From: Prevotella sp.
GTDB lineage: Bacteria; Bacteroidota; Bacteroidia; Bacteroidales; Bacteroidaceae
DNA: 43,028 nucleotides
Reading direction: 5' to 3'
Assembly (NCBI GenBank): GCA_016901395.1
Contig: JAEAMQ010000063.1
Span: 1 to 43,028, forward strand
Position numbers and translations under genes: made by a program. The notes below the pieces were generated by a model, which was not told the origin of the DNA, did not search any database, and was given only the letters and a program-made list of their open reading frames with translations. How positions within the stretch are numbered: the first letter of the stretch is position 1; the number at the start of each line of letters is the position of its first letter. Positions 1 through 9,112 of this stretch are shown here, piece after piece.

Positions 1-906
1 CTCACCAGTGGTGCCCCCATCGCCTTCCCCAATGCCGACAACACCGTTTATGATTACACCAACTGGCCTGCTGATGCTTATGGCGATGCCACATGGAGAG
101 GCAACAAATTGCGCATCGACAGCATTGATGACACAGGTGCTAACGTGGGTCCTTATTTCCCCTACCTGGTAGGTAATGGTAACCCTGTCATTGCATTCTA
201 TGGCTGTGCCGAGACCAAGGACGATGTGCCTACAGGCAATTGGTACGTTCCTTCGCGCGAAGATGACGGCACTCACAGCGGCGGCTATGTCTACTATCTG
301 CCTGACGGTAGTAAAGGTTTGCCCAACACCGGCGAGTATGTGGAGCTGACACCGAAGGTGGACGGTCTCTTCAAGGTGGCCTTCTGGGCTAATAAGGGTA
401 GTAACCGCTCACTCTATATCATCAAGAAGTCGACGCAGAAGGCTCTCGCCCCCGCCACCGATTATCATGCCGAGGGTTGGGTGCAGGCTGTGAAGGATGC
501 CAAGGGCAACATGCGCTACATCAACCCTATGGCTATCACCGACTATGCCTTCAGTGGCAAAGTGCCCGATCCTACGCGTGTGCTGACCAATACGACCACA
601 GGTGATACCCTGTATGATGCATCAGGCAACCCCATTCCTGACTCGGTTGACATTGCCGGTCGTCCAAAGGTGGGCTACCTTGTGTTTCAGGTTAACGCCG
701 GCGAGACCTATATGTTGATTGGTAACAGCTGGCAGTTTGGTCTGCAGGGCTATGAGTTTACGCCCGGCGGTGTCAGTGGTGTGAGCAATGTTGCCGTGGC
801 AACCGATGACAAGATGACTCCTGTTTACAATCTTGCCGGACAGCGTGTCAGTGCATCTTATAAAGGTGTAGTGATTCGTCAGGGCAAGAAATACATTCAA
901 CGATAA
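1..906 (+). CDS. Secreted protein of unknown function, C-terminal part
   Basis: The reading frame is already open at base 1 and runs without a stop to TAA at 904-906, so this is the last 301 residues of a gene that starts outside the window. A TTG at 109 is not a convincing start, because protein-like sequence (Asp/Asn/Tyr-rich, 'DYTNWPADAYGD') continues upstream of it. No catalytic motif is recognised. The body looks like beta-rich secreted material. The last about 25 residues, beginning 'NLAGQRV' and ending 'RQGKKYIQR', are the short tail found on many exported Prevotella proteins and are nearly identical to the end of the next gene. A strong hairpin terminator follows at 931-980. The context suggests a carbohydrate-binding or pectin-associated surface protein, but that is inference. 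Confidence 0.8.
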   Translation, partial: LTSGAPIAFPNADNTVYDYTNWPADAYGDATWRGNKLRIDSIDDTGANVGPYFPYLVGNGNPVIAFYGCAETKDDVPTGNWYVPSREDDGTHSGGYVYYLPDGSKGLPNTGEYVELTPKVDGLFKVAFWANKGSNRSLYIIKKSTQKALAPATDYHAEGWVQAVKDAKGNMRYINPMAITDYAFSGKVPDPTRVLTNTTTGDTLYDASGNPIPDSVDIAGRPKVGYLVFQVNAGETYMLIGNSWQFGLQGYEFTPGGVSGVSNVAVATDDKMTPVYNLAGQRVSASYKGVVIRQGKKYIQR

Positions 907-930
907 CCTGCTTCAAAACTTCAATACCAA

Positions 931-981
931 GCATTGCCTGTTTCTGCCATAGGGGCAGAAACAGGAATGCTACCTTTTTCT
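931..981 (+). terminator. Rho-independent terminator
   Basis: A 12-bp perfect stem (937-948 with 954-965, loop ATAGG) is extended by five more pairs (931-935 with 966-970) past a single bulged G at 936. It is followed by TACCTTTTTCT. It lies 25 bases after the stop of the upstream gene and ends that transcript before the gene starting at 1009. Confidence 0.85.
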
Positions 982-1008
982 CTACTTTAAAAGCTTAAAC
1001 CGAATCAA

Positions 1009-2355
1009 ATGAAGAAACAATTATTTTCTACACTGATGCTCACTGCACTCGCTTTTGCGGGCAATTGTGCTCAGGCTGAGGCTCAGACAACATTTGTAGT
1101 TGATTCTGTGGTGACCTATGATTTTGCTAAGGCGGGTGCCCCGGCAGTCACGTTGAACAATTTTAATTTAGGCTGGGCCTTTTCCTCTTGGGAAAATGAC
1201 TCGAAGACCAACAGTAGCCGGCAGGACTACAAGGGCTACGCGGTCGATGACAACAGTAAGGCTGTAGGTCTGCCCGACGACTGCCATGTATGGGTGCGCA
1301 ACCCTCGTCTGGTGCAAAGCATCTATGACGACGGTTTCAATGTTACGCAGGACCGAAATTTTGTGGTTGACGGTCTGGTGGATGGCAGTAAGGTAGTCTT
1401 CAAATACACCACTACAAATACCGATTCCACCAAACAAAAGATGCTCTATGCCACTAGTGAGTCAGGTCTCACGGGGGCTCGTATTGGTGAAGATTCACTG
1501 ATAGCCGGCAAGTCAACCATCAATTCTGGTGACACAATCTTGGTGGATAGCGCTAAGTTTATCAACAGCAAGGGGCAGGAAGACGGTTATATTTCTGTGA
1601 TGGTCTACAAGGGAATGCTCATTTCTAGCGTGTCAATCATCAGACCTGACACTACATTTATATACGACTTTGTAAAGGCTGGTGCTCCTCTGACCTTTAC
1701 TAACGCCAATCGCAACCAGAGCACAGCTGGATCTATCTATGTATATGAGGGCCCCTCTAAGGCCGACAGCAACCGTAATGACTTCAAGGGCTATACAGTC
1801 GATGCCAACTCTGCGGCTGTTGGTCTGCCCGATGCTTGCCATGTTTGGCAGCGCACTGACCGCTACTCCTCGGCTTTCACTCACAATGGCCTCAAGGTGA
1901 CCAACAACCGTCAGTGGGCTATCGACGGGCTTGATTCGGCTGATGTGGTTCAGATTTACTATACCACGGTGAGTGCTGATTCAGCTTCTCAGAGTATACT
2001 CTATGCCACGGGTGCCACATCTGGTACTGTTGCATTCCTGGATGTCAGCGCTGATACACTGGCCAATGCAACGGTTATTGCCTCAGGTGCCTCCATCAAT
2101 GTGGATGCTACTAACTGTTTCGACTCCAAGGGCAATGCCAATGGCTACATCGGTTTGCAGACTTTCAAGGGCATGTATATCTCTAAGGTGGTGATCACAA
2201 AGCGTCATATTGATGATGTAGCTACAGCCATCAAGGGTGTAGACACTGTGGTTGAGCGTACCGATGACTGCATCTATAACCTCGCCGGACAACGTGTTGG
2301 CGCATCTTATAAGGGTGTTGTGATTCGTCAAGGCAAGAAATATATTCAGAAATAA
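1009..2355 (+). CDS. Secreted protein with two tandem copies of an unknown domain
   Basis: This 448-residue protein starts with a clear signal peptide (MKKQLFSTLMLTALAFAGN, then AQAEAQ). The mature part is an internal duplication. Copy A covers about residues 35-205 and copy B about 212-398. Matching landmarks are 'YDFAKAGAP' / 'YDFVKAGAP', 'KGYAVDDNSKAVGLPDDCHVW' against 'KGYTVDANSAAVGLPDACHVW' (shown shortened in comparisons elsewhere), and 'KGMLISSVSI' / 'KGMYISKVVI'. Residues from about 420 form the tail 'NLAGQRVGASYKGVVIRQG' plus a basic end, almost the same as in the preceding gene. No catalytic residues are evident. The fold looks all-beta, so a glycan-binding role is possible, but I do not recognise the family. 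It sits 157 bases before the pectate lyase gene. Confidence 0.85.
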   Translation: MKKQLFSTLMLTALAFAGNCAQAEAQTTFVVDSVVTYDFAKAGAPAVTLNNFNLGWAFSSWENDSKTNSSRQDYKGYAVDDNSKAVGLPDDCHVWVRNPRLVQSIYDDGFNVTQDRNFVVDGLVDGSKVVFKYTTTNTDSTKQKMLYATSESGLTGARIGEDSLIAGKSTINSGDTILVDSAKFINSKGQEDGYISVMVYKGMLISSVSIIRPDTTFIYDFVKAGAPLTFTNANRNQSTAGSIYVYEGPSKADSNRNDFKGYTVDANSAAVGLPDACHVWQRTDRYSSAFTHNGLKVTNNRQWAIDGLDSADVVQIYYTTVSADSASQSILYATGATSGTVAFLDVSADTLANATVIASGASINVDATNCFDSKGNANGYIGLQTFKGMYISKVVITKRHIDDVATAIKGVDTVVERTDDCIYNLAGQRVGASYKGVVIRQGKKYIQK

Positions 2356-2381
2356 CAAGCTCAGTGAGTTTAAATAGCAAC

Positions 2382-2422
2382 GAAAGGGATGGGAGCGCCA
2401 AGGCCTTCTGTCCCTTTCTTTT
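2382..2422 (+). terminator. Possible terminator or attenuator hairpin
   Basis: GAAAGGGA (2382-2389) pairs perfectly with TCCCTTTC (2411-2418) and is followed by TTTT. The 21-base loop contains a further self-complementary AAGGCCTT. It lies between the duplicated-domain gene and the first pectate lyase, so it may partly end the upstream transcript. The loop is long and the T-run short, so confidence is moderate. Confidence 0.45.
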
Positions 2423-2519
2423 GCCCTTTGGGGATAAATGTAGCCTCTGTAAAGCCTTTGGGTCTGTTACGGAGGAAAGGGAAGAAGAGAAAGTCAGGAT
2501 TAATCAAAACAATCGGAAG

Positions 2520-5072
2520 ATGAAAAGTAAAAGTAAAGAGATGCTAAGGCTGGCACTGGGGCTCAAGAAAAGACATCTTGTCATGGGCTTCGTGTGTGGC
2601 TGTGTGCTGACTTCGAATGCCCAGCGCATAGATCTGGATATGAGTGGCCGCAATACAGCAGAGGTGACAGCCAAGGATTTCACCAGTTGGATGTTGCCCG
2701 AGCTGAAGAGACTGACCGTAGAGAGCCGGCAGTTTGGCAAGGTGAAGGTCAGTGTGATCAATGCTTCGACCGGTGGAAGTGTGCGACCAGGGTGGTATAA
2801 AGGTAAGATAATGGCCAGCCGTCTCATCAATGACGGCATCCATGTGGTAGATGTGGGGAAGGGCATGCGCGCCATTACTGTCACTCTTAGCGGTCTGGAC
2901 AAGGGTAAACATACTCTTCAGGCCTACCACAACAATCCCGACGGAGTTCAGGAACTGGGACAGATTACAGTGAAAGTGAACGGCAAGACGAAGGCTGTCG
3001 TGACACAGACCTCTCGTGCGGAGGGAGTGGCAGTGTCGGCCAAGTCGTACGTAATCTTCAAGGGCACATCGGCAAAGATCACTTTCAGTAGCCCCACCGA
3101 TTTCTATATCAACTCACTTGAGGTCGACGTACCTGATGCTAACAGTATGTCTTCTACTCCATGGCCAGCCGATAATGACCTGCATGCCGATGCCGATGGA
3201 GGCACGATGGAGGTCAGATGGCAGGTTGCGGCGCATGGTGCCGACTCACAAGTGCTCTGTTATGGTACCAGTAAAAGCGACGTGGAGCAGGGCAGAGGGA
3301 CGTGTGTCCGACTGGATGGCAAGGCCAGCCGTTGTCGATTAACCGATCTTTCTCCCCTGAAAACCTACTATTGGCGTGTGGATGCCATCAAGAAAGGTGA
3401 GACAAACAAGGGAAACGTATGGACGTTCAGACCCCGCCGGCTGGCTTTCCCCGGAGCCGAGGGGTATGGCCGCTATGCCATAGGCGGTCGTGGCGGACAG
3501 GTTTACCACGTGACCAACCTGAAAGATGACGGTAGCTATGGCTCTTTCCGCTATGGTGCCACGCAACTGAGTGGCCCCCGAACCATCGTATTCGACGTGG
3601 GTGGAATCATCACGCTCAATAGCCGACTGACCATCAACGACCCTTATGTAACCATTGCCGGGCAGACGGCACCTGGGCGGGGCATCATGTTCTGCCATAA
3701 GGCGCTGGGCGTAGCCTCAGATGGTATCACCCGTTTCATTCGTCTGCGCCTGGGTGGCGGTGACAGTTGGAGTGGTAGTGGTGCCAATGCCAGCACCATG
3801 GACGGCATTGGTATGGCCGGAAACAACCATTCCATCATGGACCATTGCTCCATTGGGTGGGCCATCGACGAGGGATTCTCCAGTCGTAATGCCCGCAACA
3901 TCACCCTGCAGCATACGCTGATCTCCGAGGAGTTGAACTATGCCGGACACAGCCATTATGTGGAAGCCAGTAATCGCTACGTGGAGCATGGCTATGCAGC
4001 TACCATCGGTGGTGGTGTGCCCGACGGCGTGGGATCGTATCATCACAACCTGCTTGCCCACAACAACGGGCGCAACTGGAGTATGGGAGGAGGTCTGGTA
4101 GACGGCAAATATGCCGGACATCAGGATTTATTTAATAATGTGTGCTACAACTGGGGAAGCCGCACTACCGATGGCGGAGCCCATGAGGTGAACTTCGTGA
4201 ATAACTATTATAAGATGGGTCCGTCGTCCACCGAGCTGCATCTGCTCACCGCCGATCTTGAAGGAACAGGCGGTGGCTCACAGAGTTATTATGTAAGTGG
4301 TAATATCCGCGAGAACCTGGACCACTCTAAGACCACCGATCAGACAGTGTTACGCCGTCAGCGGCTCACCCACGGGCAGGTGGTTGATTGGGAAGTGTTC
4401 CGCAATGAGCCTTTCTTCCCCTCACAGGCTGTGGTAGAGAGTGCCGAGGCCGCCTATCGGAATGTGTTGTCCGACGTGGGCTGCAATCAGCCCGAACTCG
4501 ACAATCACGACATTCGCATGGTAAACGAGACACTTGCAGGCACAACGTCTACGATGGGATTCTACACCAAGAAGAAGGGGCTGATTGACCGCGAAAGTGA
4601 CTCAGAAGGCTTTGCCGGATTGAACATAGAGACAGCCTCGCGCCCTGCTGATTGGGATACCGACCAAGACGGCATGCCTGACTGGTGGGAGAATGCCTAT
4701 GGCACCAATGCCAGTTCGGCTGACAACAACGGCGATCTGGACAATGATTACTACACCAACCTGGAAGAATACCTCAACTGGATGGCCGACCCGCATTTCA
4801 CCATCAGTGGCCAGACCAGCATTGACCTTTCGTCCTATTTCCGTGGTTACAAGAGCCCGACTTATACCGTGAAGAGTGTTGCTACAGGTGCCACGGCCAC
4901 CATCAGCGGAACAAAGCTCGTGGTGAATCCCGCTTCGGCCAGTACGCTCTTTGTGGTAACGGTGCAGGCCAGCGAGAGTGGCATATCTCTGACGCGTACT
5001 TTCAACTTTTATATCAACGGCAAGTCGGCTGGCGACTCTCAGAGTTCCACAACACTCGTGCCCGAGAAGTAG
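2520..5072 (+). CDS. PL1-family pectate lyase with FN3-like and calcium-binding modules
   Basis: This is a secreted 850-residue polysaccharide lyase that should cleave homogalacturonan by beta-elimination. The frame is open from a GTG at 2364, but the first 52 codons look non-coding (Cys- and charge-mixed, no signal). The ATG at 2520 gives a basic N-terminus followed by a hydrophobic stretch (HLVMGFVCGCVLTSNAQR). Domains in order are an N-terminal beta region, an FN3-like domain at about 215-305, and a PL1 beta-helix from about 307 with 'LAFPGAEGYGRYAIGGRGG', 'TIAGQTAPGRGI' and 'WGSRTTDGGAHEVNFVNNYY'. A thrombospondin-3-like calcium motif (DTDQDGMPDWW) lies near 713. It is paralogous to the minus-strand lyase at 9184-11907. 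The protein stops after 'NGKSAGDSQSSTTLVPEK' without a sorting tail, and the missing tail is still recognisable downstream, so this copy appears C-terminally truncated by frameshift. Confidence 0.9.
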   Translation: MKSKSKEMLRLALGLKKRHLVMGFVCGCVLTSNAQRIDLDMSGRNTAEVTAKDFTSWMLPELKRLTVESRQFGKVKVSVINASTGGSVRPGWYKGKIMASRLINDGIHVVDVGKGMRAITVTLSGLDKGKHTLQAYHNNPDGVQELGQITVKVNGKTKAVVTQTSRAEGVAVSAKSYVIFKGTSAKITFSSPTDFYINSLEVDVPDANSMSSTPWPADNDLHADADGGTMEVRWQVAAHGADSQVLCYGTSKSDVEQGRGTCVRLDGKASRCRLTDLSPLKTYYWRVDAIKKGETNKGNVWTFRPRRLAFPGAEGYGRYAIGGRGGQVYHVTNLKDDGSYGSFRYGATQLSGPRTIVFDVGGIITLNSRLTINDPYVTIAGQTAPGRGIMFCHKALGVASDGITRFIRLRLGGGDSWSGSGANASTMDGIGMAGNNHSIMDHCSIGWAIDEGFSSRNARNITLQHTLISEELNYAGHSHYVEASNRYVEHGYAATIGGGVPDGVGSYHHNLLAHNNGRNWSMGGGLVDGKYAGHQDLFNNVCYNWGSRTTDGGAHEVNFVNNYYKMGPSSTELHLLTADLEGTGGGSQSYYVSGNIRENLDHSKTTDQTVLRRQRLTHGQVVDWEVFRNEPFFPSQAVVESAEAAYRNVLSDVGCNQPELDNHDIRMVNETLAGTTSTMGFYTKKKGLIDRESDSEGFAGLNIETASRPADWDTDQDGMPDWWENAYGTNASSADNNGDLDNDYYTNLEEYLNWMADPHFTISGQTSIDLSSYFRGYKSPTYTVKSVATGATATISGTKLVVNPASASTLFVVTVQASESGISLTRTFNFYINGKSAGDSQSSTTLVPEK

Positions 5073-5339
5073 CGGGCAATGCCTTCACGTTCAGCCTCCA
5101 GCCCTCGTTGGGATGCCTGTCCACGGCCACACGAGTAGACTTCACAACCACGTGCATCGGCACCGATGGCAGCAAAATTGAACCCTTGTGGGACGGCATC
5201 ACGCTGGTGGCCGGAAATACTGATGCAGCCACCGACGCATCGCCCTGGTACATCGTGATAGGTATGCGGGTGGATAAGGCGCATTTTGCGCAAGGGAATG
5301 ATATACATTCACAAGGGCATGAAGGTCGTTATCAGATAA
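5072..5339 (+). pseudogene. Decayed C-terminal module and tail of the upstream pectate lyase
   Basis: Directly after the lyase stop, a second frame (5072 onward) encodes 'AGNAFTFSLQPSLGC', 'TRVDFTT' and 'WDGITLVAG'. Bases 5072-5215 match 8413-8556 in the PL11 gene at roughly four bases in five by hand count. In the PL11 protein this is part of a C-terminal beta module (residues about 975-1022). The same frame continues to 'GMRVDKAHFAQG' (to about 5294). One base later the frame used by the lyase resumes with 'MIYIHKGMKVVIR' and a TAA at 5337-5339, a typical export-tail ending. So a tail in the original frame is preserved behind two opposing frame changes. The rest of the gap to 5490 holds nothing I recognise. 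A sequencing error is an alternative explanation. Confidence 0.7.
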
Positions 5340-5490
5340 TCAGAACTACCTATAGAGGACGTGTCGGAAACATTATGGCATGGAGAATCAATTTGTTTCA
5401 CTGCGCCGTGGTGTACGAAATCATACGAGAAACGGTCTCTGACTCGCTTTTATGACATTTTTTATTATTCATTTATTCTAATTCTACCTT

Positions 5491-8400
5491 ATGTTTAAAA
5501 CAAAATTATTATTCGGACTGCTCCTATTGTGCAGCGTTCAGCTGTCTGCTCAGCGCAAGACTGACAATCTGGGGCGTGGCCTGGTGGCTGTCAACATGAA
5601 CAACGGCAGCAACCTTGGCAACTTTGTGTCATGGCGAATCCTTGGCGAGGAATACTATGACGTGACCTATAACCTGTACCGCAACGGTACAAAAGTAAAC
5701 GCTTCGCCCCTCAATGTGTCTAATTACACCGACACGCAGGGCGATGCCAACAGCTCTTATACGGTGAAAGCCGTGGTGCGAGGTGTGGAACAGGCCGCAT
5801 GTGCGGCGGTGACACCCTGGAACTGCCAGTACTATCGCATTACTAACAGCAGCGGACTGCACAAGGAGTTTCCCGGATATCTGGACATCACCCTGCAGCC
5901 TGTCTATTCGCGCAACGGCACAAACGTGACGAGTTCTTACTCGGCTAACGATGCCGAGGTAGCCGACCTGGACGGTGACGGCGAGATGGAAATCATCATC
6001 AAGCGCCGCAATACGGCCGATGCTGACAACCTTTACAACGTGATGAGTGACCCAGCCTATGACCTGTTCGAGGCCTATAAGATGAATGGCACGCGCCTCT
6101 GGTGGATCGATGCCGGCCCCAACATGGTGAGTGGGGGCAGCCACGAGTTTAACATCGTGGCCTACGACTGGGACCAGGATGGCAAGGCCGAGGTGGTGCT
6201 GCGCGGTGCCGACGGCATGATACTGCACCATAGCGACGGCTCTACGCGCACCATTGGCAGCGCTAGCGTGAACACACGCAACACGGTATCGCACGTGGCC
6301 AACATGACCTACACCAATACCGGGGCCGAATACCTGATTTATATGAACGGTTCGACGGGTAAGGCCTATCAGGTGATGACCTATCCGCTGGCCCGTGGCA
6401 ACGCCAGCGACTGGGGAGACAGTTACGGTCACCGGTCGTCCAAGTATTTCATGGGGGCTCCTTATCTCGACGGCCGCAACCCCAGTATTTTCCTGGCCCG
6501 TGGTATCTATACCAAACACCTGATGGCCGCCTATGATGTGGACGGGTCTTCGCATGCACTGACGCAGCGCTGGACATGGAGCTGCACCAATTCGGGCAGC
6601 GCATGGTACGGACAGGGATTCCACAATTTCGGCATAGCCGACGTGGATATGGACGGCCGCGACGAGATTGTCTATGGCTCGATGGTCATCGACGACAATG
6701 GCCGCGGGCTGTCCACTACGGGGCTGGGGCACGGCGATGCCCAGCACTGCGGCGACTTTGACCCTTATCGCCAGGGCCTGGAGATCTTCACATGCAACGA
6801 GGGGCAGCCGGCCATGAACTATCGCAACGCCACGACCAGCGCGCTGTATTACAGAAAGACGGGAAGCACCGATGACGGCCGGGCCCTGTGTGGCAACTTC
6901 TCTAACGACTATCCCGGATGCATGGGTCGCTCGACGCAGACGGGAATGATAAGCACTGTAGCCGACACGGAGCTGACGGAACTGGGCGACTACATTGCCT
7001 GGGGTGACCTGAACTTCCGTATCTACTGGGATGGCGACCTGCTCGACGAGGTGCTCAATAGCCCGGGAACGGAGAAAGAGGCAAAGATAGAAAAGCCCGG
7101 AGTGGGGAGATTGTTCACTACATCGGGCTGCAACATGAACAACTATACCAAGAACACGCCTTGTTTCGCCGGAGATATACTGGGCGATTGGCGCGAAGAG
7201 ATTATCATGCGCTGCGGTAGCAACATACGTATCTATACCACGGCCATCCCCACCGACTATCGGTTGTACACCCTGTGGCACGATATGCAGTATCGGCAGG
7301 CCATGGTATGGCAGATGCATGGATACAACCAGCCTGCACACACCAGCTTCTTCGTGGGAGAACTGGAGGGCATCACGGCTGCGCCGCCACCACTGACCAA
7401 TAGTGGCAGAACAGAGATTGGCAACGGAGCTACCATCGGCACCGGTTACAACGACAAGCATCTGCTCATGGCCCAGACTGGAAACATGACAGTAAGCGTC
7501 ACTGACGGTGCCGCCCCTTATATACTGACCGACAACGCCCCCACGTGGGTGCAGGGCAATGATGACAACAGCAACATCACCACCACCACCTATATCCATA
7601 CCCTGACGGGTGGCGCCTTTACGGGTGGCATGCGCCTGGTGAAGCAGGGAGACGGCCTCTTGCAGCTGCCCACCGTGACCGAGACCTATACCGGGGGAAC
7701 GGATATATGGGCCGGCACATTGAAGTTTGACGGCACGCTCACCAAGAGCGCTCTGTGGCTCAACCGCTTTGCAAAACTCATCAGCAATGGAGGTAAGTTC
7801 CAGAATGGCATAACGGCCGACTATGGAGCCATCCTTATGCCCGGCGGCAACAAGCACTGCGGTCCCCTGACTACCAATCAGCTCACGCTAAACTTCGGTT
7901 CCCGCATCTATTTTGAGTTGGGATCGGGCATGCAGTCGGACAAGATCAATGCCGACGAATGGGTGATCAACACCAAGAGCTGGAGCAACGGGCCGACGTA
8001 TAGCGCTCCGGTGTTCCAGTTCTTCAGGCTTAGTGGAGCCGGTAACGGCAAGTACAGCTTGGGCAAGGCCTCGCAGATCACGGGCAATCTGAGCGACATC
8101 GTTGTGGAAGGATTGTCGGGTCTGACCTATAAACTGAAGCAAGAGGCCGACAGTATCTATCTGGTCATTGGTGGCGATGCCTATGACACGCCGGTGACTT
8201 CAACGGAGACGGTGTCGGTAGACGGCAGCGTCTATTGGCCCTTCGATCTGGGCACGGCAGGCCAGACGGCTGAGTTGTCGAGTGGGTTCGAGGGCTATCT
8301 CACACCCAGCGTGACGCTTGGCAGCACCCTCACCTATGGCGGCGTGAAGGCTCTGACCGACCTGAACGAGACCCGCATAGGCGTGACGATAGCCAATGAG

Positions 8401-8919
8401 ACCTCGGCCAACGCGGGCAACGCCCTCACCTTCAGCATCCAGCCCTCGTCGGGCTGCACGTTCACGGCCACGCGGGTTGAGTTTACAGCCACCCGTATCG
8501 GCACCGATGGCGGCAAGATCGATGCTTCGTGGGACGGCATCACGCTGGTGGCCGGCACCACTCCTGCCCGCAATGGGCAGACGCCGGAGTATACGACCTA
8601 TACCTACAATGTGTCGGGCGTGGAGGGATCTTCCATGCAGTCGCTCGTTCTGAATCTTTATAAGCTGGGTATCACCAAGCAGATCGGCATTGCCAACGTG
8701 CGCATTTACGGCACGTTGTGCCGTCCAGGCACGAGCAGCGCCAAGGCCTTTGGTGGCGACGAGGCCACCGGTATAAAGGATATACAGGAAGACAACGACG
8801 AGACCATGGGAGATGTCTTTGACCTTCTGGGCCGCAGAGTAGGCACGGGGGCTGACCTCAAGACATTGCCCAAAAACAGAATCTATATCTACAGAGGCAG
8901 GAAAATCATCCTCAGATAG
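5491..8919 (+). CDS. Rhamnogalacturonan lyase, PL11 family, with C-terminal extensions
   Basis: This secreted enzyme should cleave the GalA-rhamnose backbone of rhamnogalacturonan I by beta-elimination. It is 1142 residues, against roughly 600 for a bare PL11 catalytic domain. Residues 1-21 are a signal peptide ending LSAQ. The beta-propeller domain (about 22-625) opens with 'NLGRGLVAVNMNNGSN' and carries Asp-rich calcium loops at about 157 (ADLDGDGEME), 226 (DWDQDGKAEV) and 384 (DVDMDGRDEI). It also has 'GFHNFGIADVD' and 'GDWREEIIMR', all typical of PL11. After it come a glycine-rich autotransporter-type repeat at about 733-770, a beta module at about 925-1065 whose relative lies decayed at 5072-5215, and a tail 'DLLGRRV...IYIYRGRKIILR'. 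Two hairpins follow the stop. Start ATG 5491 is supported by the signal peptide. Confidence 0.93.
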   Translation: MFKTKLLFGLLLLCSVQLSAQRKTDNLGRGLVAVNMNNGSNLGNFVSWRILGEEYYDVTYNLYRNGTKVNASPLNVSNYTDTQGDANSSYTVKAVVRGVEQAACAAVTPWNCQYYRITNSSGLHKEFPGYLDITLQPVYSRNGTNVTSSYSANDAEVADLDGDGEMEIIIKRRNTADADNLYNVMSDPAYDLFEAYKMNGTRLWWIDAGPNMVSGGSHEFNIVAYDWDQDGKAEVVLRGADGMILHHSDGSTRTIGSASVNTRNTVSHVANMTYTNTGAEYLIYMNGSTGKAYQVMTYPLARGNASDWGDSYGHRSSKYFMGAPYLDGRNPSIFLARGIYTKHLMAAYDVDGSSHALTQRWTWSCTNSGSAWYGQGFHNFGIADVDMDGRDEIVYGSMVIDDNGRGLSTTGLGHGDAQHCGDFDPYRQGLEIFTCNEGQPAMNYRNATTSALYYRKTGSTDDGRALCGNFSNDYPGCMGRSTQTGMISTVADTELTELGDYIAWGDLNFRIYWDGDLLDEVLNSPGTEKEAKIEKPGVGRLFTTSGCNMNNYTKNTPCFAGDILGDWREEIIMRCGSNIRIYTTAIPTDYRLYTLWHDMQYRQAMVWQMHGYNQPAHTSFFVGELEGITAAPPPLTNSGRTEIGNGATIGTGYNDKHLLMAQTGNMTVSVTDGAAPYILTDNAPTWVQGNDDNSNITTTTYIHTLTGGAFTGGMRLVKQGDGLLQLPTVTETYTGGTDIWAGTLKFDGTLTKSALWLNRFAKLISNGGKFQNGITADYGAILMPGGNKHCGPLTTNQLTLNFGSRIYFELGSGMQSDKINADEWVINTKSWSNGPTYSAPVFQFFRLSGAGNGKYSLGKASQITGNLSDIVVEGLSGLTYKLKQEADSIYLVIGGDAYDTPVTSTETVSVDGSVYWPFDLGTAGQTAELSSGFEGYLTPSVTLGSTLTYGGVKALTDLNETRIGVTIANETSANAGNALTFSIQPSSGCTFTATRVEFTATRIGTDGGKIDASWDGITLVAGTTPARNGQTPEYTTYTYNVSGVEGSSMQSLVLNLYKLGITKQIGIANVRIYGTLCRPGTSSAKAFGGDEATGIKDIQEDNDETMGDVFDLLGRRVGTGADLKTLPKNRIYIYRGRKIILR

Positions 8920-8938
8920 GCTTCTGAAACTTATCACG

Positions 8939-8985
8939 ACGGGGCAGGAGAGACTGACGAAGGTGCCTCCTGCCCCGTTATCTTT
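8939..8985 (+). terminator. Hairpin after PL11, probable terminator
   Basis: A perfect 12-bp stem, ACGGGGCAGGAG (8939-8950) with CTCCTGCCCCGT (8967-8978), has a 16-base loop and is followed by the weak T-tract TATCTTT. It lies 20 bases past the PL11 stop. Confidence 0.6.
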
Positions 8986-9071
8986 ACTTATTGCACTTCA
9001 TCCGAGCACGGGGCGATATCAATCTGAATGAGAAAAAGGCCACGTTGCCCCCGATTTAGCCTATAATTAAC

Positions 9072-9112
9072 GGCCCGACACTGTCTGCTCAGACACTGTC
9101 GGGCCATTTTTG
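9072..9112 (+). terminator. Rho-independent terminator between convergent genes
   Basis: GGCCCGACACTGTCT (9072-9086) pairs with AGACACTGTCGGGCC (9091-9105) with one mismatch and a 4-base loop, followed by ATTTTTG. It terminates plus-strand transcription from PL11 before the convergent pectate lyase gene. The minus-strand side lacks a T-run. Confidence 0.8.

Noticed and set aside
2364..2519. Earlier GTG start for the first pectate lyase
   Set aside because: The 52 extra codons overlap a hairpin and would bury the signal peptide. ATG 2520 fits a secreted protein.
5108..5455. A 115-codon plus-strand frame taken as a separate small gene
   Set aside because: It has no proper start, its first half is the decayed lyase module, and it continues past the point where the true tail returns to the original frame.
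5629..7857. A 742-codon open frame on the minus strand opposite PL11
   Set aside because: It has no signal peptide, domain or promoter and its composition is typical of an antisense shadow. The PL11 frame is unambiguous.
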